Shown: positions 7,750 to 16,845, counted from the stretch's first letter. The stretch is DNA of 64,000 bases from Gemmatimonadota bacterium (GCA_022571515.1 JACZXQ010000019.1:1-64000); one strand, 5' to 3'. Notes: generated by a model not told the origin, from the sequence alone. Numbers and translations: made by a program.

Positions 7750-9021
7750 TCAGGACCCGAGGATCCACCAACCGATCGCGGCGGAGGCGACGACGCTGAG
7801 GCCAAGACCGCCCCACTGCAAGAGCCGGATCTTCCAATTCCCCGTGGCGGAGTCTATCGCTTGCGTGCGTTGGACCCCTTTGGTTGTGATATCGAAGACC
7901 CAGGCCAACCATAAGACCAACGGGAAGGCGCCCAGCATAAGGGCAGCCACCACGGCGCTCGTGGCATCGGGGAGCTTCAGGGTCGGGAGTAAGTTCCCGG
8001 CACCATCCAACACCACGAACGTCACAACAATGTGAGCCACGGCGACTTTGTAGACCTTTCTCCTTCCCAACTCCTCCATAAATCCGCGAAGCGCCGGAAA
8101 CGGCTCGTCGGCGTGTAGGTCGTGCGACCCGTTCACTCCGTGCTCATCGAGAGATGCAGGCTCCCCGTCCGCAATACCTTCAAGGGTTTTGACCACGTCC
8201 GCTGCGCGCGGACGGTGTTCGGGTTTTTTCGCCAGGCACCGTAGGAGTAGGTCGGAGAGTCTCGGGTCGACATCCGACCGAAAATCCGTGATGGGTTTTG
8301 GGTCCTGCCTGAGGTGGGCCGTCGCCATGTCCACCTTCGACCTGGCGTCGTAGGGCCATTGTAGCGTGAGCAACTCGTGTCCGAGAATTCCCAGTGAGTA
8401 GATGTCCGTCTGGTCCGTCACCGGCTCCCCGAGTAGTTGTTCCGGGCTCATGTAGCGCGGATCCCCCAGCAATTGACCGGCCTGCGTGAGCCGGGTGGCC
8501 TTGGCTCCGCCCGAATCGAGGAGGCCCGCGATACCGAAGTCTGTGAGCACTACGCGGTCGGAGTCTTTTTTCCACAGGACGTTGCCCGGCCGTACATCGC
8601 GGTGGATGATTCCGACCGAATGGACCGCCGCCAATGCAGACGCCAACTGACCCAACACGCGACAGGTCGTATCGACATCCAGGGGTCCCCCCGCCTGAAG
8701 AGTGTCCCGGAGATCGCGACCCTCCACGTGCTCCATCACGATGTATGGGGTCTCGTTCTTGAGGGCACCGACCCGGTAAACCGCAGTCACATTGGGGTGC
8801 GAGATTTTCGCCACCGAGTGTGCTTCGCGCTCGAATCGCTTCCGGGCCGTTTTGTCCTGCGCTGCCGCCGGTTTGAGGACCTTGACGGCTACCAGGCGTT
8901 GCAGGGCTACTTCGCGTGCCAAGTACACATGCGCCATCGAGCCCTCGCCCAGCAGGCGCAGGATCTCGAAGTCCGGAGCAAGCTCGGCAGCGATCTGCAA
9001 CTGAGTCCGATGTGCGGCCAT
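7750..9021 (-). CDS. Membrane-anchored Ser/Thr protein kinase with C-terminal membrane domain
   Basis: About 423 residues. The kinase domain spans residues 18-290: Gly-rich loop GEGSMAHVYLA, ATP-binding Lys in VAVKVLKP, catalytic loop HRDVRPGNV, DFGIAGL and DPRYMSPEQL. The catalytic loop carries Arg where HRDLKPxN kinases have Lys, a possible loss or change of activity. Residues 320-423 hold RRKVYKVAVAHIVV and three hydrophobic segments, the membrane module seen attached to TolB-like or cyclase proteins in this type of bacterium. ATG 9021 opens the kinase fold; an in-frame extension to 9321 shows no domain. Targets are unknown. Confidence 0.82.
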   Translation of the reverse strand: MAAHRTQLQIAAELAPDFEILRLLGEGSMAHVYLAREVALQRLVAVKVLKPAAAQDKTARKRFEREAHSVAKISHPNVTAVYRVGALKNETPYIVMEHVEGRDLRDTLQAGGPLDVDTTCRVLGQLASALAAVHSVGIIHRDVRPGNVLWKKDSDRVVLTDFGIAGLLDSGGAKATRLTQAGQLLGDPRYMSPEQLLGEPVTDQTDIYSLGILGHELLTLQWPYDARSKVDMATAHLRQDPKPITDFRSDVDPRLSDLLLRCLAKKPEHRPRAADVVKTLEGIADGEPASLDEHGVNGSHDLHADEPFPALRGFMEELGRRKVYKVAVAHIVVTFVVLDGAGNLLPTLKLPDATSAVVAALMLGAFPLVLWLAWVFDITTKGVQRTQAIDSATGNWKIRLLQWGGLGLSVVASAAIGWWILGS

Positions 9022-9314
9022 TCCCAGGTTCCCTTCGGCTCTCAGCCCTGGAGCCAGATCCAAGGCGGCGAGCCAATCTGTCGCCCCGGCGCATGCTCTC
9101 GCAATGACTTCCCATCGCGAGCCTTCCCCGGTGTCGGGTCGAGGCAAGGAGCAGCCTAGGGCTGGAGTGGGCGGGCTGGGCGACCCATGAGGGGGACGCC
9201 CTGTGCAATAGTGGACAGTGCTGTCCCAAGATCGGACAGGTGTCCGCTGAACGAACATTGTTGTGTGTCGCCGTAACTCATTGTCCGTTAGGTCTTTACG
9301 TATGGCGAGTGATT

Positions 9315-9331
9315 CTGGCACGGACTTTGTT
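9315..9331 (+). promoter_or_regulatory. Sigma-54-like promoter
   Basis: CTGGCACGGACTTTGTT matches the -24/-12 consensus (TGGCACG, four bases, TTGC) except that the -12 GC is GT. It points away from the kinase gene and into a non-coding stretch that ends in a terminator at 9450, placing a start near 9342. A TATAAG at 9330 could instead be a -10 element, but no good -35 accompanies it. Confidence 0.45.
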
Positions 9332-9341
9332 ATAAGACAGC

Positions 9342-9450
9342 GTGACGGGTGTGGGGTTGTGATGGCTGACCGGAGTGGGGTGGTGATGTGATGGGACGTC
9401 TCTGGTCGGCCGGTTGAACCCGGTAGGGATCAGATCCCTATCGGGTTTTT
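9342..9450 (+). ncRNA. Candidate structured small RNA with its own terminator
   Basis: About 108 bases with no open frame but two strong hairpins. The arm at 9364-9375 pairs with 9400-9411 over 12 base pairs (two G-U) and encloses a 24-base loop rich in G and U with only one C. Five bases later comes a 14-bp terminator stem and five T. The start is inferred from the promoter-like motif. No known RNA family was recognised. Alternatives are the leader or remnant of a lost gene. Confidence 0.5.
9417..9450 (+). terminator. Rho-independent terminator
   Basis: A 14-bp stem (9417-9430 with 9434-9447, one G-U pair), a 3-base CAG loop and TTTTT at 9446-9450. Its orientation fits transcription on the plus strand from the upstream promoter-like site; there is no gene upstream on this strand to terminate. 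Confidence 0.8.
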
Positions 9451-9596
9451 CGTGAGTTGGTCGCTGGGGTGGAATTCCCACAGCACGTTTACGATGACCC
9501 GCTCCCCCCGACGACGAGTCGGTTCGACCAGATCCTGCTCTCCCTCGGACGTATCACCGGTGCCTGAGGCTCCAAGCCGCGTCTTGTCCTGTAGAA

Positions 9597-9636
9597 ATAT
9601 GCCACTTATGTTACGATCGTTAGAGAAGTGACATAT
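9597..9636. promoter_or_regulatory. Inverted repeat upstream of paaX, candidate operator
   Basis: ATATGCCACTT (9597-9607) and AAGTGACATAT (9626-9636) are inverted repeats matching at 10 of 11 positions across an 18-base spacer. They end 25 bases before the paaX start. The site is AT-rich against a GC-rich background and is well placed for autoregulation of the operon by the PaaX-type protein. That binding is inferred. Confidence 0.5.
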
Positions 9637-9661
9637 TCAATCTCGCGCCAGGATCGCCAGA

Positions 9662-10513
9662 TTGGCCGCTCGACGCCCACAAGATCTCGTCTTTACGCTT
9701 TACGGCGATTATCTCCTGCATCGTCCGGACCCCGTCTGGGTAGGCAGCCTCATCGCGCTGCTCGGTCCACTCGGTCTCTCGGAGGGCGCGGTTCGCACGG
9801 TCCTCTCACGCATGACCAAGAAGGGATGGCTCAGCGCCGAGCGTGATGGGATGCGGAGCTACTATGACCTTGCGCCGCGTGGGCGCAGGTTGCTCGAGGA
9901 GGGTGAGGCTCGGATTTACCACCCGTCCTGGGACCAGCCCTGGGATGGGCGCTGGTTCCTTCTAGCATACTCCATCCCGGAAGAGAGCCGACACCTGAGG
10001 CATCGGCTGCGAGACCGCCTCTCATGGCTCGGCTTCGGATCGCTAGGCAACGGCTTGTGGATCTCGCCGTACGACCTCGAGGCCGAGGTCTCCGAGATCG
10101 CCGAGAGCCTTGGGATCGAAGACCACGTGGAGTGGTTCCGCACCGAGAGCGGCCGCCCCGACGAGCCTCCCCGGCTCGTGGCCAAGTGTTGGGATCTGCC
10201 CGGCATCAACGCGCGCTACGAGGACTTCATCAGCAGGTACGCTCCCGTGTTCGAGCGTTGCCGAGACGGCTTGAGCGCGCGCGCCATCGACGCTGAGGAG
10301 TGCTTTGTCCTCCGCTTCGAGCTCATCCACGAGTACAGGGAGTTTCCGTTTCTCGATCCCTATCTACCACGCGCCTTGCTGCCCCATAACTGGGCGGGTG
10401 AGTGCACGGCGCACCTGTTCAATGGGCTCCACGACCTGCTGATGGATCCTGCAGACCAATACGTCGACACCGTGCTGGCCGAGTTTCCTCAGACCGCTGG
10501 AAGCGCCGCGTAA
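9662..10513 (+). CDS. paaX: PaaX-family transcriptional regulator
   Basis: A 283-residue protein with the full PaaX layout. The N-terminal winged helix (residues 8-65, SEGAVRTVLSRMTKKGWL) is followed by the central PaaX domain (RWFLLAYSIPEESRHLR; LGNGLWISPYD) and the C-terminal domain (FELIHEYREFPFLDPYLP). Known members repress phenylacetate genes and release DNA on binding phenylacetyl-CoA. Here the gene heads a benzoyl-CoA reductase operon, so a benzoyl-CoA-type ligand is the natural inference. TTG 9662 has AGGA about eight bases upstream. The palindrome at 9597-9636 is its likely site, and the next gene begins 36 bases downstream. Confidence 0.9.
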   Translation: MAARRPQDLVFTLYGDYLLHRPDPVWVGSLIALLGPLGLSEGAVRTVLSRMTKKGWLSAERDGMRSYYDLAPRGRRLLEEGEARIYHPSWDQPWDGRWFLLAYSIPEESRHLRHRLRDRLSWLGFGSLGNGLWISPYDLEAEVSEIAESLGIEDHVEWFRTESGRPDEPPRLVAKCWDLPGINARYEDFISRYAPVFERCRDGLSARAIDAEECFVLRFELIHEYREFPFLDPYLPRALLPHNWAGECTAHLFNGLHDLLMDPADQYVDTVLAEFPQTAGSAA

Positions 10514-10548
10514 CGGGTCGGCCGGCCTTGGAATTTCTCAGGAGGAAA

Positions 10549-11652
10549 ATGATGGCTCCATTCGAATCTAGGCCGGCCGAGGAGTTCGATTTCAAGGAAA
10601 TTCTCTACACGAAATCGGACTGGGTCGCCACCATCACGATCAACCGCCCGTTCAACTACAACGCTTACTCCACCCCCGCCCTCGAGGAACTCGCTACGGC
10701 TTTTCGGGATGCGGCTTTCGATGACTCCGTGGGCGTCGTGGTCTACACGGGGGCCGGCGAACGCGCCTTCTGCACCGGCGGCGACGTCAAGGAATACGAG
10801 GAACTCTACACGGAGAGGCCGCGCGACTACTGGAAGTACATGGGTCTGTTCAAGGCCTACATCGAGAGCATCGTGAACACGGGAAAACCCGTCATCGCGC
10901 GCCTGAACGGCATGGCGGTGGGTGGGGGCAACGAATCGCAGATGGCGTGCGACCTGGCCGTCATGGCCGAGCACGCCTGGATCGGCCAGGTGGGCACGAG
11001 GGTGGGGAGCGTCGCCGCGGGCGGTGCCACACAATGGCTGCCCATCATGATCGGTGACCGGCGTGCTCGTGAGATGTTGTTCTTCAACGGGCGGATCGAC
11101 GCCCGCAAGGCGCTCGATTGGGGCCTGGTGAACCGCGTCGTGCCGTCGGTCACCAAGGGCGGAGATTTCATCGAGAACGCCAGCGTCGAGCAGATCAAGC
11201 AGGCTCAGGCGAAGGAGGATGGCTACGCGATCGACCTCCGCATGCTCGACGAGACCGTCGACGAACTCGTCCAACAACTCCTACAGCAGTTCCCCGAGTG
11301 TGTGCGCTACACCAAGCAGCAAGTCAACTTCTGGAAGGATTTGGCGTGGCATCAGACGATCGGCCATGCCCGTGACTGGCTGGCCTTGCACTACACGAGT
11401 TACGAACCGTGGGAAGGCATGCGGGCCTTCGTGCAGAAGCGGACACCCGACTACATGGGTGTGCGCGAGCGAGCCGCCCAGGGAGGCTCCAGCGAGTTCC
11501 TTTGGGGCCCTCCCTCATTGGACTGCCCCGCGTGCGGCGCCGAGGGCATCCCGAGCGGGTTCACGCACTGCGGAGTGTGCGGCGTGTTGCTGAACGGTGC
11601 CGCCGCGGAGGCCGGAGCGGATGCGTCCAGCTCGGCCGGGGAGGCGTCGTGA
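10549..11652 (+). CDS. oah: 6-oxocyclohex-1-ene-1-carbonyl-CoA hydrolase (Oah/BamA) with C-terminal zinc ribbon
   Basis: A crotonase-fold protein of 367 residues. Family features are NRPFNYNAYSTPALEEL, the oxyanion segment ERAFCTGGDVKEYE, NGMAVGGGNESQMACDLA, GGATQWLPIMIG, and the Oah-specific tail with IDLRMLDETVDEL and QQFPECVRYTKQQ. Oah adds water to the ring C=C and hydrolyses the C-C bond of 6-oxocyclohexenecarbonyl-CoA, giving 3-hydroxypimelyl-CoA. Unusually, after the catalytic domain comes CPACG-x10-CGVCG, a zinc ribbon not typical of the family, then an Ala-rich tail. GGAGG precedes two adjacent ATGs (10549, 10552). Stop and next start overlap (GTGA). Confidence 0.85.
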   Translation: MMAPFESRPAEEFDFKEILYTKSDWVATITINRPFNYNAYSTPALEELATAFRDAAFDDSVGVVVYTGAGERAFCTGGDVKEYEELYTERPRDYWKYMGLFKAYIESIVNTGKPVIARLNGMAVGGGNESQMACDLAVMAEHAWIGQVGTRVGSVAAGGATQWLPIMIGDRRAREMLFFNGRIDARKALDWGLVNRVVPSVTKGGDFIENASVEQIKQAQAKEDGYAIDLRMLDETVDELVQQLLQQFPECVRYTKQQVNFWKDLAWHQTIGHARDWLALHYTSYEPWEGMRAFVQKRTPDYMGVRERAAQGGSSEFLWGPPSLDCPACGAEGIPSGFTHCGVCGVLLNGAAAEAGADASSSAGEAS

Positions 11653-12416
11653 GCACTAGCTCGGTGCTTCTGGAGAAGGACGGCGGGTTGGCCCGCATGA
11701 CGCTGGACCATCCACCGCTCAACGTGCTCGACATTCCGATGATGGAGGAGTTGGCGGACGTCCTGGGGCGGCTGGCAGCGGATCCCGAGGTGAGCGTTCT
11801 GGTCATCACGGGAGCCGGCCGCGCGTTCTGTGCGGGCGTCGATGTGGCGGACCACACGGCCGACCGTGTGTCCAAGATGCTCGGGGTCTTCCACGCCGTC
11901 ATCGAGCGCATACGGGCGTTGCCCTTCCCGGTGGTGGCCGCCGTGAATGGTGCTGCCCTCGGTGGCGGCTGCGAACTCCTTTTGGCCGCCGACATCGTGC
12001 TGGCCCGATCGGGGGCCAAGATCGGGCAGCCGGAGATCAGGCTCGGCGTGTTCCCACCCGTGGCCGCCGTCCTCATGCCGCAACTGATCGGTGTGCAGGC
12101 GACCATGGATCTCATCCTCTCAGGGCGAACGCTGCTGGCCGAGGAAGCGCACGAGCTCGGGCTGGTCAGCCGGGTGATTCCAGCGGACGACTTCCAGCAC
12201 GAAGTGGATGCATATGTGAAAGGCCTCGCCTCGCTCTCGGCGCCGGTGCTCAGGCTGGCCAAACGGGCCGTTCTCGAGGGCCTCGACGTACCCGCAGGCA
12301 CGGCGCTGAAGCAGGCCGAGTCCCTCTATCTCAACGAACTGATGGCGCTCGAGGATCCGCACGAGGGAATCGCGGCCTTCGTCGAGAATCGGCAACCGAC
12401 CTGGAAGGGAGTATGA
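11649..12416 (+). CDS. dch: Cyclohexa-1,5-diene-1-carbonyl-CoA hydratase (Dch)
   Basis: A 255-residue enoyl-CoA hydratase/isomerase. The start [17 protein letters not shown] is the version typical of dienoyl-CoA hydratases. [15 protein letters not shown] and [18 protein letters not shown] form the oxyanion hole and CoA pocket, and [16 protein letters not shown] is also characteristic. It would hydrate the diene product of benzoyl-CoA reductase to 6-hydroxycyclohex-1-ene-1-carbonyl-CoA. It overlaps oah by four bases and bcrC by four (ATGA). Read alone it could be any crotonase; the operon makes Dch the best assignment. Confidence 0.82.
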   Translation: MSTSSVLLEKDGGLARMTLDHPPLNVLDIPMMEELADVLGRLAADPEVSVLVITGAGRAFCAGVDVADHTADRVSKMLGVFHAVIERIRALPFPVVAAVNGAALGGGCELLLAADIVLARSGAKIGQPEIRLGVFPPVAAVLMPQLIGVQATMDLILSGRTLLAEEAHELGLVSRVIPADDFQHEVDAYVKGLASLSAPVLRLAKRAVLEGLDVPAGTALKQAESLYLNELMALEDPHEGIAAFVENRQPTWKGV

Positions 12417-13636
12417 GCATGGAAGCCGCCACCGACACCGTCGGCGCCGGCGCCGGCCCCGAGCCCCGCGACATCGTGCGGCTCATGGACCTGACTCCCG
12501 ACGCCTCTCTCGACGAGACGCTGTGGTACGTCCGGGAGATGGTCGAAGACCCGGACTTTCCTACCGTGCGCAAATGGACCGATGGTGGTGGCAAGGTGCT
12601 CGGCCACTTCCAGGTCTACTTTCCCGAGGAGTTGGCGCACGCCGCGGGAATGCTGCCGGTCAAGATTCGGGGCTCCCAAATGGATCGGCGGGAAGCGGAC
12701 TCACATTTCGGCTCCTACCTCTGCTCGATTTTGCGTAGTTCGCTCGAGCTGGGCCTCACGGATCGCATCACCCTCGACATGTTCGTGACACACCCGATCT
12801 GTGACGCGGCCCGTAACCTGGCGAGCATTTGGGCTCGCAATCTGGATACCCCGGCGCAGATCCTCTACCTGCCGCAGAATCCGAACTCCGCGTTCGCGGG
12901 CATCTATCTGGAGGGCGAGTACAGGCGCGTGCTCGACGACATCACCGAGATCGTGGGCCACCCGGTATCGGATGACGACCTTCGCGCCTCGATCGCGGTG
13001 TTCAACGACAACCGCCGACTCCTCAGGGACCTGTACGCGATCAAGCGCGAGACGCCCTGGTTGTTGCCGATGGACGAAGCCTACGTGCTGGTCGCCATGG
13101 GTGGAATGATCACCAGGGAGGAGCACAACGAGCTGCTCGAGCGGGTGCTCCCGATGATTCTCGCCCGCGAGGCGCGTCCTCAGGACAAGATTCGGGTCGT
13201 GTTCGAGGGAGGATTCTGCGAGCAGCCGCCCTTGGACCTCCTACGCTCCATCGCACAGTTCTGCTACGTGGTGGACGACGACTTCCTGATCGGCTTGCGC
13301 TGGATCTTGAACGACGTACCGACGGACGGCACGCCGCTCCAGAACCTTGCGACGGCCTACTTGGACGATTCGTCGTACAGCCCCGTTCAGCATGACCTCA
13401 GAAAACCCAAAGAGAAGATGTTGCTCGAGCGCATTCGGGGTGCGCGCGCCGACGCGGCGATCATCTCGGCGGCCAAGATGTGTGAGCCGGGGCTGGACGA
13501 GCAGGTGGCGTACTCACAGGCGCTGGACGAGGAGGGCATCCCCTACTTCGTTACCGAGTTCGAAGAGAAGATGACGAGTTACGATCACCTGCAGATCCAA
13601 CTCGAGACCTTCGTCGAAAACCTCCTTTTCCAATAG
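12413..13636 (+). CDS. bcrC: Benzoyl-CoA reductase, subunit C-type (HgdB family)
   Basis: A 407-residue HgdB/BcrC family protein, close to BcrC/BzdN in size (about 386). Three cysteines in family positions are candidate [4Fe-4S] ligands: [20 protein letters not shown] and [11 protein letters not shown]. It starts from an ATG overlapping dch and carries an extra N-terminal segment of about 15 residues before the fold. With the next gene it would form the module that binds benzoyl-CoA and carries out the ring reduction at very low potential. 2-hydroxyacyl-CoA dehydratases share the fold, but the flanking Oah, Dch and Had homologues favour benzoyl-CoA reductase. Confidence 0.85.
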   Translation: MSMEAATDTVGAGAGPEPRDIVRLMDLTPDASLDETLWYVREMVEDPDFPTVRKWTDGGGKVLGHFQVYFPEELAHAAGMLPVKIRGSQMDRREADSHFGSYLCSILRSSLELGLTDRITLDMFVTHPICDAARNLASIWARNLDTPAQILYLPQNPNSAFAGIYLEGEYRRVLDDITEIVGHPVSDDDLRASIAVFNDNRRLLRDLYAIKRETPWLLPMDEAYVLVAMGGMITREEHNELLERVLPMILAREARPQDKIRVVFEGGFCEQPPLDLLRSIAQFCYVVDDDFLIGLRWILNDVPTDGTPLQNLATAYLDDSSYSPVQHDLRKPKEKMLLERIRGARADAAIISAAKMCEPGLDEQVAYSQALDEEGIPYFVTEFEEKMTSYDHLQIQLETFVENLLFQ

Positions 13637-13650
13637 ACGAAAGCGGCGGA

Positions 13651-14964
13651 ATGACCACGACTACGATGGACGAGGGGTTGGTCGGCAGAGGCGCGCGCGA
13701 GGGAGGACGCCTTTTTCGCGAGTGGTTCCAGACGCTGACGGACGCCGCCGAGTCGGGTGAGCGGGCGGCGTACGTGTTCGTGATGGGAAGCATGATGGAG
13801 GTGCTCCGGTCGTTCGACATGCACACGGTCTTTCCCGAGATCAACTCGCTCCAGACCGCTGTGCGGAGGGTGTCGGACGAGTACCTGAGCATCGCCGAGG
13901 ATCACGGGTTCTCACCCGATGTGTGCGGCTACGTGAAGGCCGATTACGGCCTGCAAATGCGTGGCGGTGAGCACCCCATGGGACGCATTCCCAAGCCGTC
14001 CGTGGCCGTGTTGACGAATGCGTGCAACACCTACCTGAAGTGGGGTGAGATCTGGGAGCGACTCTACGACATTCCGACCGTCACGATCGACGTGCCGGGG
14101 AGCCGGAGAGCGCCCGGCACCAAAGCCCACCGTGACGGGGAACTGGAGCGCGACCGGAAGTATGTCGAAGGCCAGATCCGCGAAATGATTCCTATCCTCG
14201 AGGAAGTCAGCGGCCGGAAGTTCGACATCGACCGCTTCCGTGAAGTATTGGATCTCACGAACCAGATGGGGCGTTCGTGGCGTCGGCTCCTGGAGCTCAA
14301 CGCCACACATCCTGCGGTGTTCGACGCGATGCAGGAGGGGACCATTTATCTCGGCGTTGTGAACGCTCTGCGCGGCACTCAGGCCGGCGTAGACTATTTC
14401 CGGGATCTGGTCGAGGAGATGGAATACAAGGTGGCCGAGAACATCAGCCCCCTCGTAGACAGAGAAGAGGGGCACCGGCTGATCTTCGTGGGAGTTCCCT
14501 GCTATCCGATCTTTCGGCGCTTCCACCAACTCTTCACCGACTGGGGCGGCGTCTTCGTCAGCTCCACCTACATGTGGTTCGCCTCCGGTGGGCTCAGCCG
14601 GGAGTTCGAGTACGACCTCGACAACCCCATCGAGAGCATGGCCGACGGAATGCTCCAAAGCGTGACCGGCGCGGTCGACGCGATGCTGTTCCACGACCAG
14701 GCGCTGATCGAGGCCATCGACACGTATGGAGCGGACGGAGTGGTCTACCACCCGGTGAAGAGTTGCCGGACCGTGTCCACGGGCCTGGCGGACAGTCGCA
14801 GGGTGGTGCTCGAGAACCGCGATGTGCTCTGCCTCTACATCGAGTCGGACATGATGGACAAGCGCGTGGTGTCCGAAGCTCAACTCAAGAACCGAATCGA
14901 CGCGTTTTTCGAAGGGCTCGAATCCCGGAAGCTCCGCATGGCGGCGTCCGGCGCGACCTCCTGA
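13651..14964 (+). CDS. bcrB: Benzoyl-CoA reductase, subunit B-type (HgdB family)
   Basis: A 437-residue protein, the usual size of BcrB (about 440). It is the second HgdB-like member, with cysteines in [21 protein letters not shown] and [12 protein letters not shown] as candidate cluster ligands and substrate-pocket segments such as [11 protein letters not shown]. It begins 14 bases after bcrC and shares its fold. BcrB pairs with BcrC and holds the benzoyl-CoA site. No frameshift or missing cysteine is visible, so the subunit looks functional. Confidence 0.87.
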   Translation: MTTTTMDEGLVGRGAREGGRLFREWFQTLTDAAESGERAAYVFVMGSMMEVLRSFDMHTVFPEINSLQTAVRRVSDEYLSIAEDHGFSPDVCGYVKADYGLQMRGGEHPMGRIPKPSVAVLTNACNTYLKWGEIWERLYDIPTVTIDVPGSRRAPGTKAHRDGELERDRKYVEGQIREMIPILEEVSGRKFDIDRFREVLDLTNQMGRSWRRLLELNATHPAVFDAMQEGTIYLGVVNALRGTQAGVDYFRDLVEEMEYKVAENISPLVDREEGHRLIFVGVPCYPIFRRFHQLFTDWGGVFVSSTYMWFASGGLSREFEYDLDNPIESMADGMLQSVTGAVDAMLFHDQALIEAIDTYGADGVVYHPVKSCRTVSTGLADSRRVVLENRDVLCLYIESDMMDKRVVSEAQLKNRIDAFFEGLESRKLRMAASGATS

Positions 14965-14984
14965 ACACCGGCTGGAGAAACTTC

Positions 14985-15803
14985 ATGGCATATGCGGTTG
15001 GGGTGGACGTTGGGTCCACCCAGACGAAAGCGGTGATCGTCGACGAAGACGAACGGATCGTCGGGCGGGCCCTGATCCTTACCGGAGCGAACGTCGTGGC
15101 GGCCGCCGAGAACGCGTACCGAGCGGCGCTCGACGACGGCGATATACCGGAAGAGGAGGTCGGGTTCGTGGTGGGCACGGGCTACGGCCGCTACCGCGTC
15201 GAATTCGGCGACACTCAGATCACAGAGATCGTGTGCCATGCCCGTGGCGCCGCGCAGATGTTTCCCGACACCGAAACCGTGTTGGACATGGGAGGCCAGG
15301 ACACCAAGGCCATCCGTGTGCAAAAAGGTGGAGACGTGCTCGACTTCTGCATGAACGACAAGTGCGCAGCCGGCACCGGGCGATTCCTCCAGTCGGCCGC
15401 CACGGCGCTCGAGATGGACCTGGGAGACCTCGGACCAAAGGCGCTCCAGGGCCAGCGTCCGGTCGCCATCAGCACCACCTGCACGGTGTTCGCCGAGTCC
15501 GAGGTGCTGTCGTGGATGGCTCGTGGCAAGAAGATCGAGGACATCCTCTTGGGAGTGCACCAGTCGATCGCCTCCCGTTCCTTCGCGCTGCTCAAGCGGG
15601 TGGGAATCGAGGGTGAGGTCACCTTCACCGGTGGCGTGACCCTCAACGAGGCAATGGTATCGGTGCTGAACGACCTTCTCGAGACGGAAATGAACGTGAG
15701 CGAGGAATCCCACTACATGGGCGCCCTGGGCGCCGCGATCTTCGGCCTCCAGCGGGTGCGCGCGGGCCGGGGCGTGGCCGCGGTAGAGGAGGTGGCTTCA
15801 TGA
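14985..15803 (+). CDS. Benzoyl-CoA reductase ATPase/activator subunit (BcrA/BzdQ or BcrD/BzdP type)
   Basis: A 272-residue BadF/BcrA ATPase (acetate-kinase/Hsp70/actin fold). The phosphate loop [25 protein letters not shown], and the cysteines in [12 protein letters not shown] and [11 protein letters not shown] that would hold the dimer-bridging [4Fe-4S] cluster are all present. These subunits hydrolyse ATP to drive electrons into the BC module. Both ATPase subunits here are about 271 residues, nearer the short pair BzdP/BzdQ of Azoarcus than the long BcrA (about 436) of Thauera. RBS GGAG precedes ATG 14985, and the stop overlaps the next start by four bases. Confidence 0.87.
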   Translation: MAYAVGVDVGSTQTKAVIVDEDERIVGRALILTGANVVAAAENAYRAALDDGDIPEEEVGFVVGTGYGRYRVEFGDTQITEIVCHARGAAQMFPDTETVLDMGGQDTKAIRVQKGGDVLDFCMNDKCAAGTGRFLQSAATALEMDLGDLGPKALQGQRPVAISTTCTVFAESEVLSWMARGKKIEDILLGVHQSIASRSFALLKRVGIEGEVTFTGGVTLNEAMVSVLNDLLETEMNVSEESHYMGALGAAIFGLQRVRAGRGVAAVEEVAS

Positions 15804-16615
15804 TCACCGCAGGCGTGGACGTTGGCTCGACTCACACCAAGGCCGCCATTCTGGGCGATGACGGCGAGCTGTTGGGCTTCGGCATCCGGAAGACGGGCTT
15901 CAAGCTGAACGAGGCGGCGCGCGACGTGGTGGACATGGCGCTGGCAGAGGCTGGGTTGGGGTCCAACGATGTCGCGTACGTGGGGAGCACCGGGTTCGGC
16001 CGCGCGCAGGTGGACTTCCGCGACGTTCAGGCCACCGACCTCACCGCGCAGTCGTGGGGGACGCGGCACTTCTTCCCCGACACACGCACCGTCTTGGACG
16101 TCGGGGGCCAGACCATGAAGGCCATGCGCCTCGATGAGGCAGGGCGGGTGCGCTCGTTCCGACTGAACGACAAGTGTGCCGCGGGTACGGGCGCCTTCCT
16201 CGAGAAGACCGCCCTGTACCTCGGCTATGAGATCGAAGAGATCGGTCCGCTCGTGGAGTACTCGCGTGAGCCTGTGCCCATCTCGGGTGTGTGCGCCGTG
16301 TTTGCCGAGTCAGAAGTCATCAATCACGTGAGTAATGGCGCCCAGCCGGCGGACATCATGCACGGCGCGATGGAGTCGCTCATCGAGCGGTCCGTCCGGC
16401 TGATGAAGCGCGTCCAGATGGAGCCCGAATTCACCCTCGTGGGTGGGATCATGCGCTTCGCCACGATGGTGAGAGTCATGCGTGAACGGCTCGGTGAGTC
16501 CGTCAACGTCCCGCCCGAGTCGTTGGTGCAGTTCACGGGAGCCATCGGGGGGGCGGTGCTGGCGCGTCGCCGGCTTCAGAAGCTGGAATCGACGGTGGCC
16601 GCCACGGTGGCCTGA
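15800..16615 (+). CDS. Second benzoyl-CoA reductase ATPase subunit (BcrD/BzdP type)
   Basis: A 271-residue paralogue of the preceding subunit with the same motifs: [51 protein letters not shown] and the adenosine-site TLVGGIMRF. Two different BadF subunits next to two HgdB-like subunits is the hallmark of class I heterotetrameric benzoyl-CoA reductases; dehydratase activators usually have only one. Which of the pair is A and which D cannot be settled by eye. The following small gene starts five bases after its stop. Confidence 0.87.
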   Translation: MITAGVDVGSTHTKAAILGDDGELLGFGIRKTGFKLNEAARDVVDMALAEAGLGSNDVAYVGSTGFGRAQVDFRDVQATDLTAQSWGTRHFFPDTRTVLDVGGQTMKAMRLDEAGRVRSFRLNDKCAAGTGAFLEKTALYLGYEIEEIGPLVEYSREPVPISGVCAVFAESEVINHVSNGAQPADIMHGAMESLIERSVRLMKRVQMEPEFTLVGGIMRFATMVRVMRERLGESVNVPPESLVQFTGAIGGAVLARRRLQKLESTVAATVA

Positions 16616-16620
16616 CGCGG

Positions 16621-16845
16621 ATGTATCGGGAGGAGCGCGACGAGGAGCTTGGCCGTGCGGGTTGGAGCCGGCGCTTCAGCGGCCCGGTGAACAAATTGCA
16701 GGACTCGATCGACCTCTACGAATCGCTGGGTATGGAGGTGCTGTTGGACGATTTGTCCGCTCGAGAGCTTGCAGCGGAATGCGGTGACTGCGCGTTGGCT
16801 GTGACCTTCTTCAAGGTCCTCTACACAAGAAGGAGACAAGAGTGA
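16621..16845 (+). CDS. Small conserved-looking protein with CxxC, unknown function
   Basis: A 74-residue soluble protein with no signal peptide. It has a basic/acidic N-terminus (RDEELGRAGWSRRF), a predicted helix DSIDLYESLGMEVLLDD, and a C-terminal AECGDCALA followed by FKVLYTRR. The CxxC could bind metal or act in redox. I do not recognise a family. It lies in the middle of the benzoyl-CoA operon, with its TGA inside the GTGA overlap of the dehydrogenase gene, so it is cotranscribed. A role as assembly factor or small Fe-S/electron protein is speculation. Confidence 0.6.
   Translation: MYREERDEELGRAGWSRRFSGPVNKLQDSIDLYESLGMEVLLDDLSARELAAECGDCALAVTFFKVLYTRRRQE

Noticed and set aside
12413-16615. 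Assignment as 2-hydroxyglutaryl/lactoyl-CoA dehydratase with activator
   Set aside because: Two distinct BadF-type subunits and flanking Oah, Dch and Had homologues fit benzoyl-CoA reductase better; dehydratases usually have one activator subunit.
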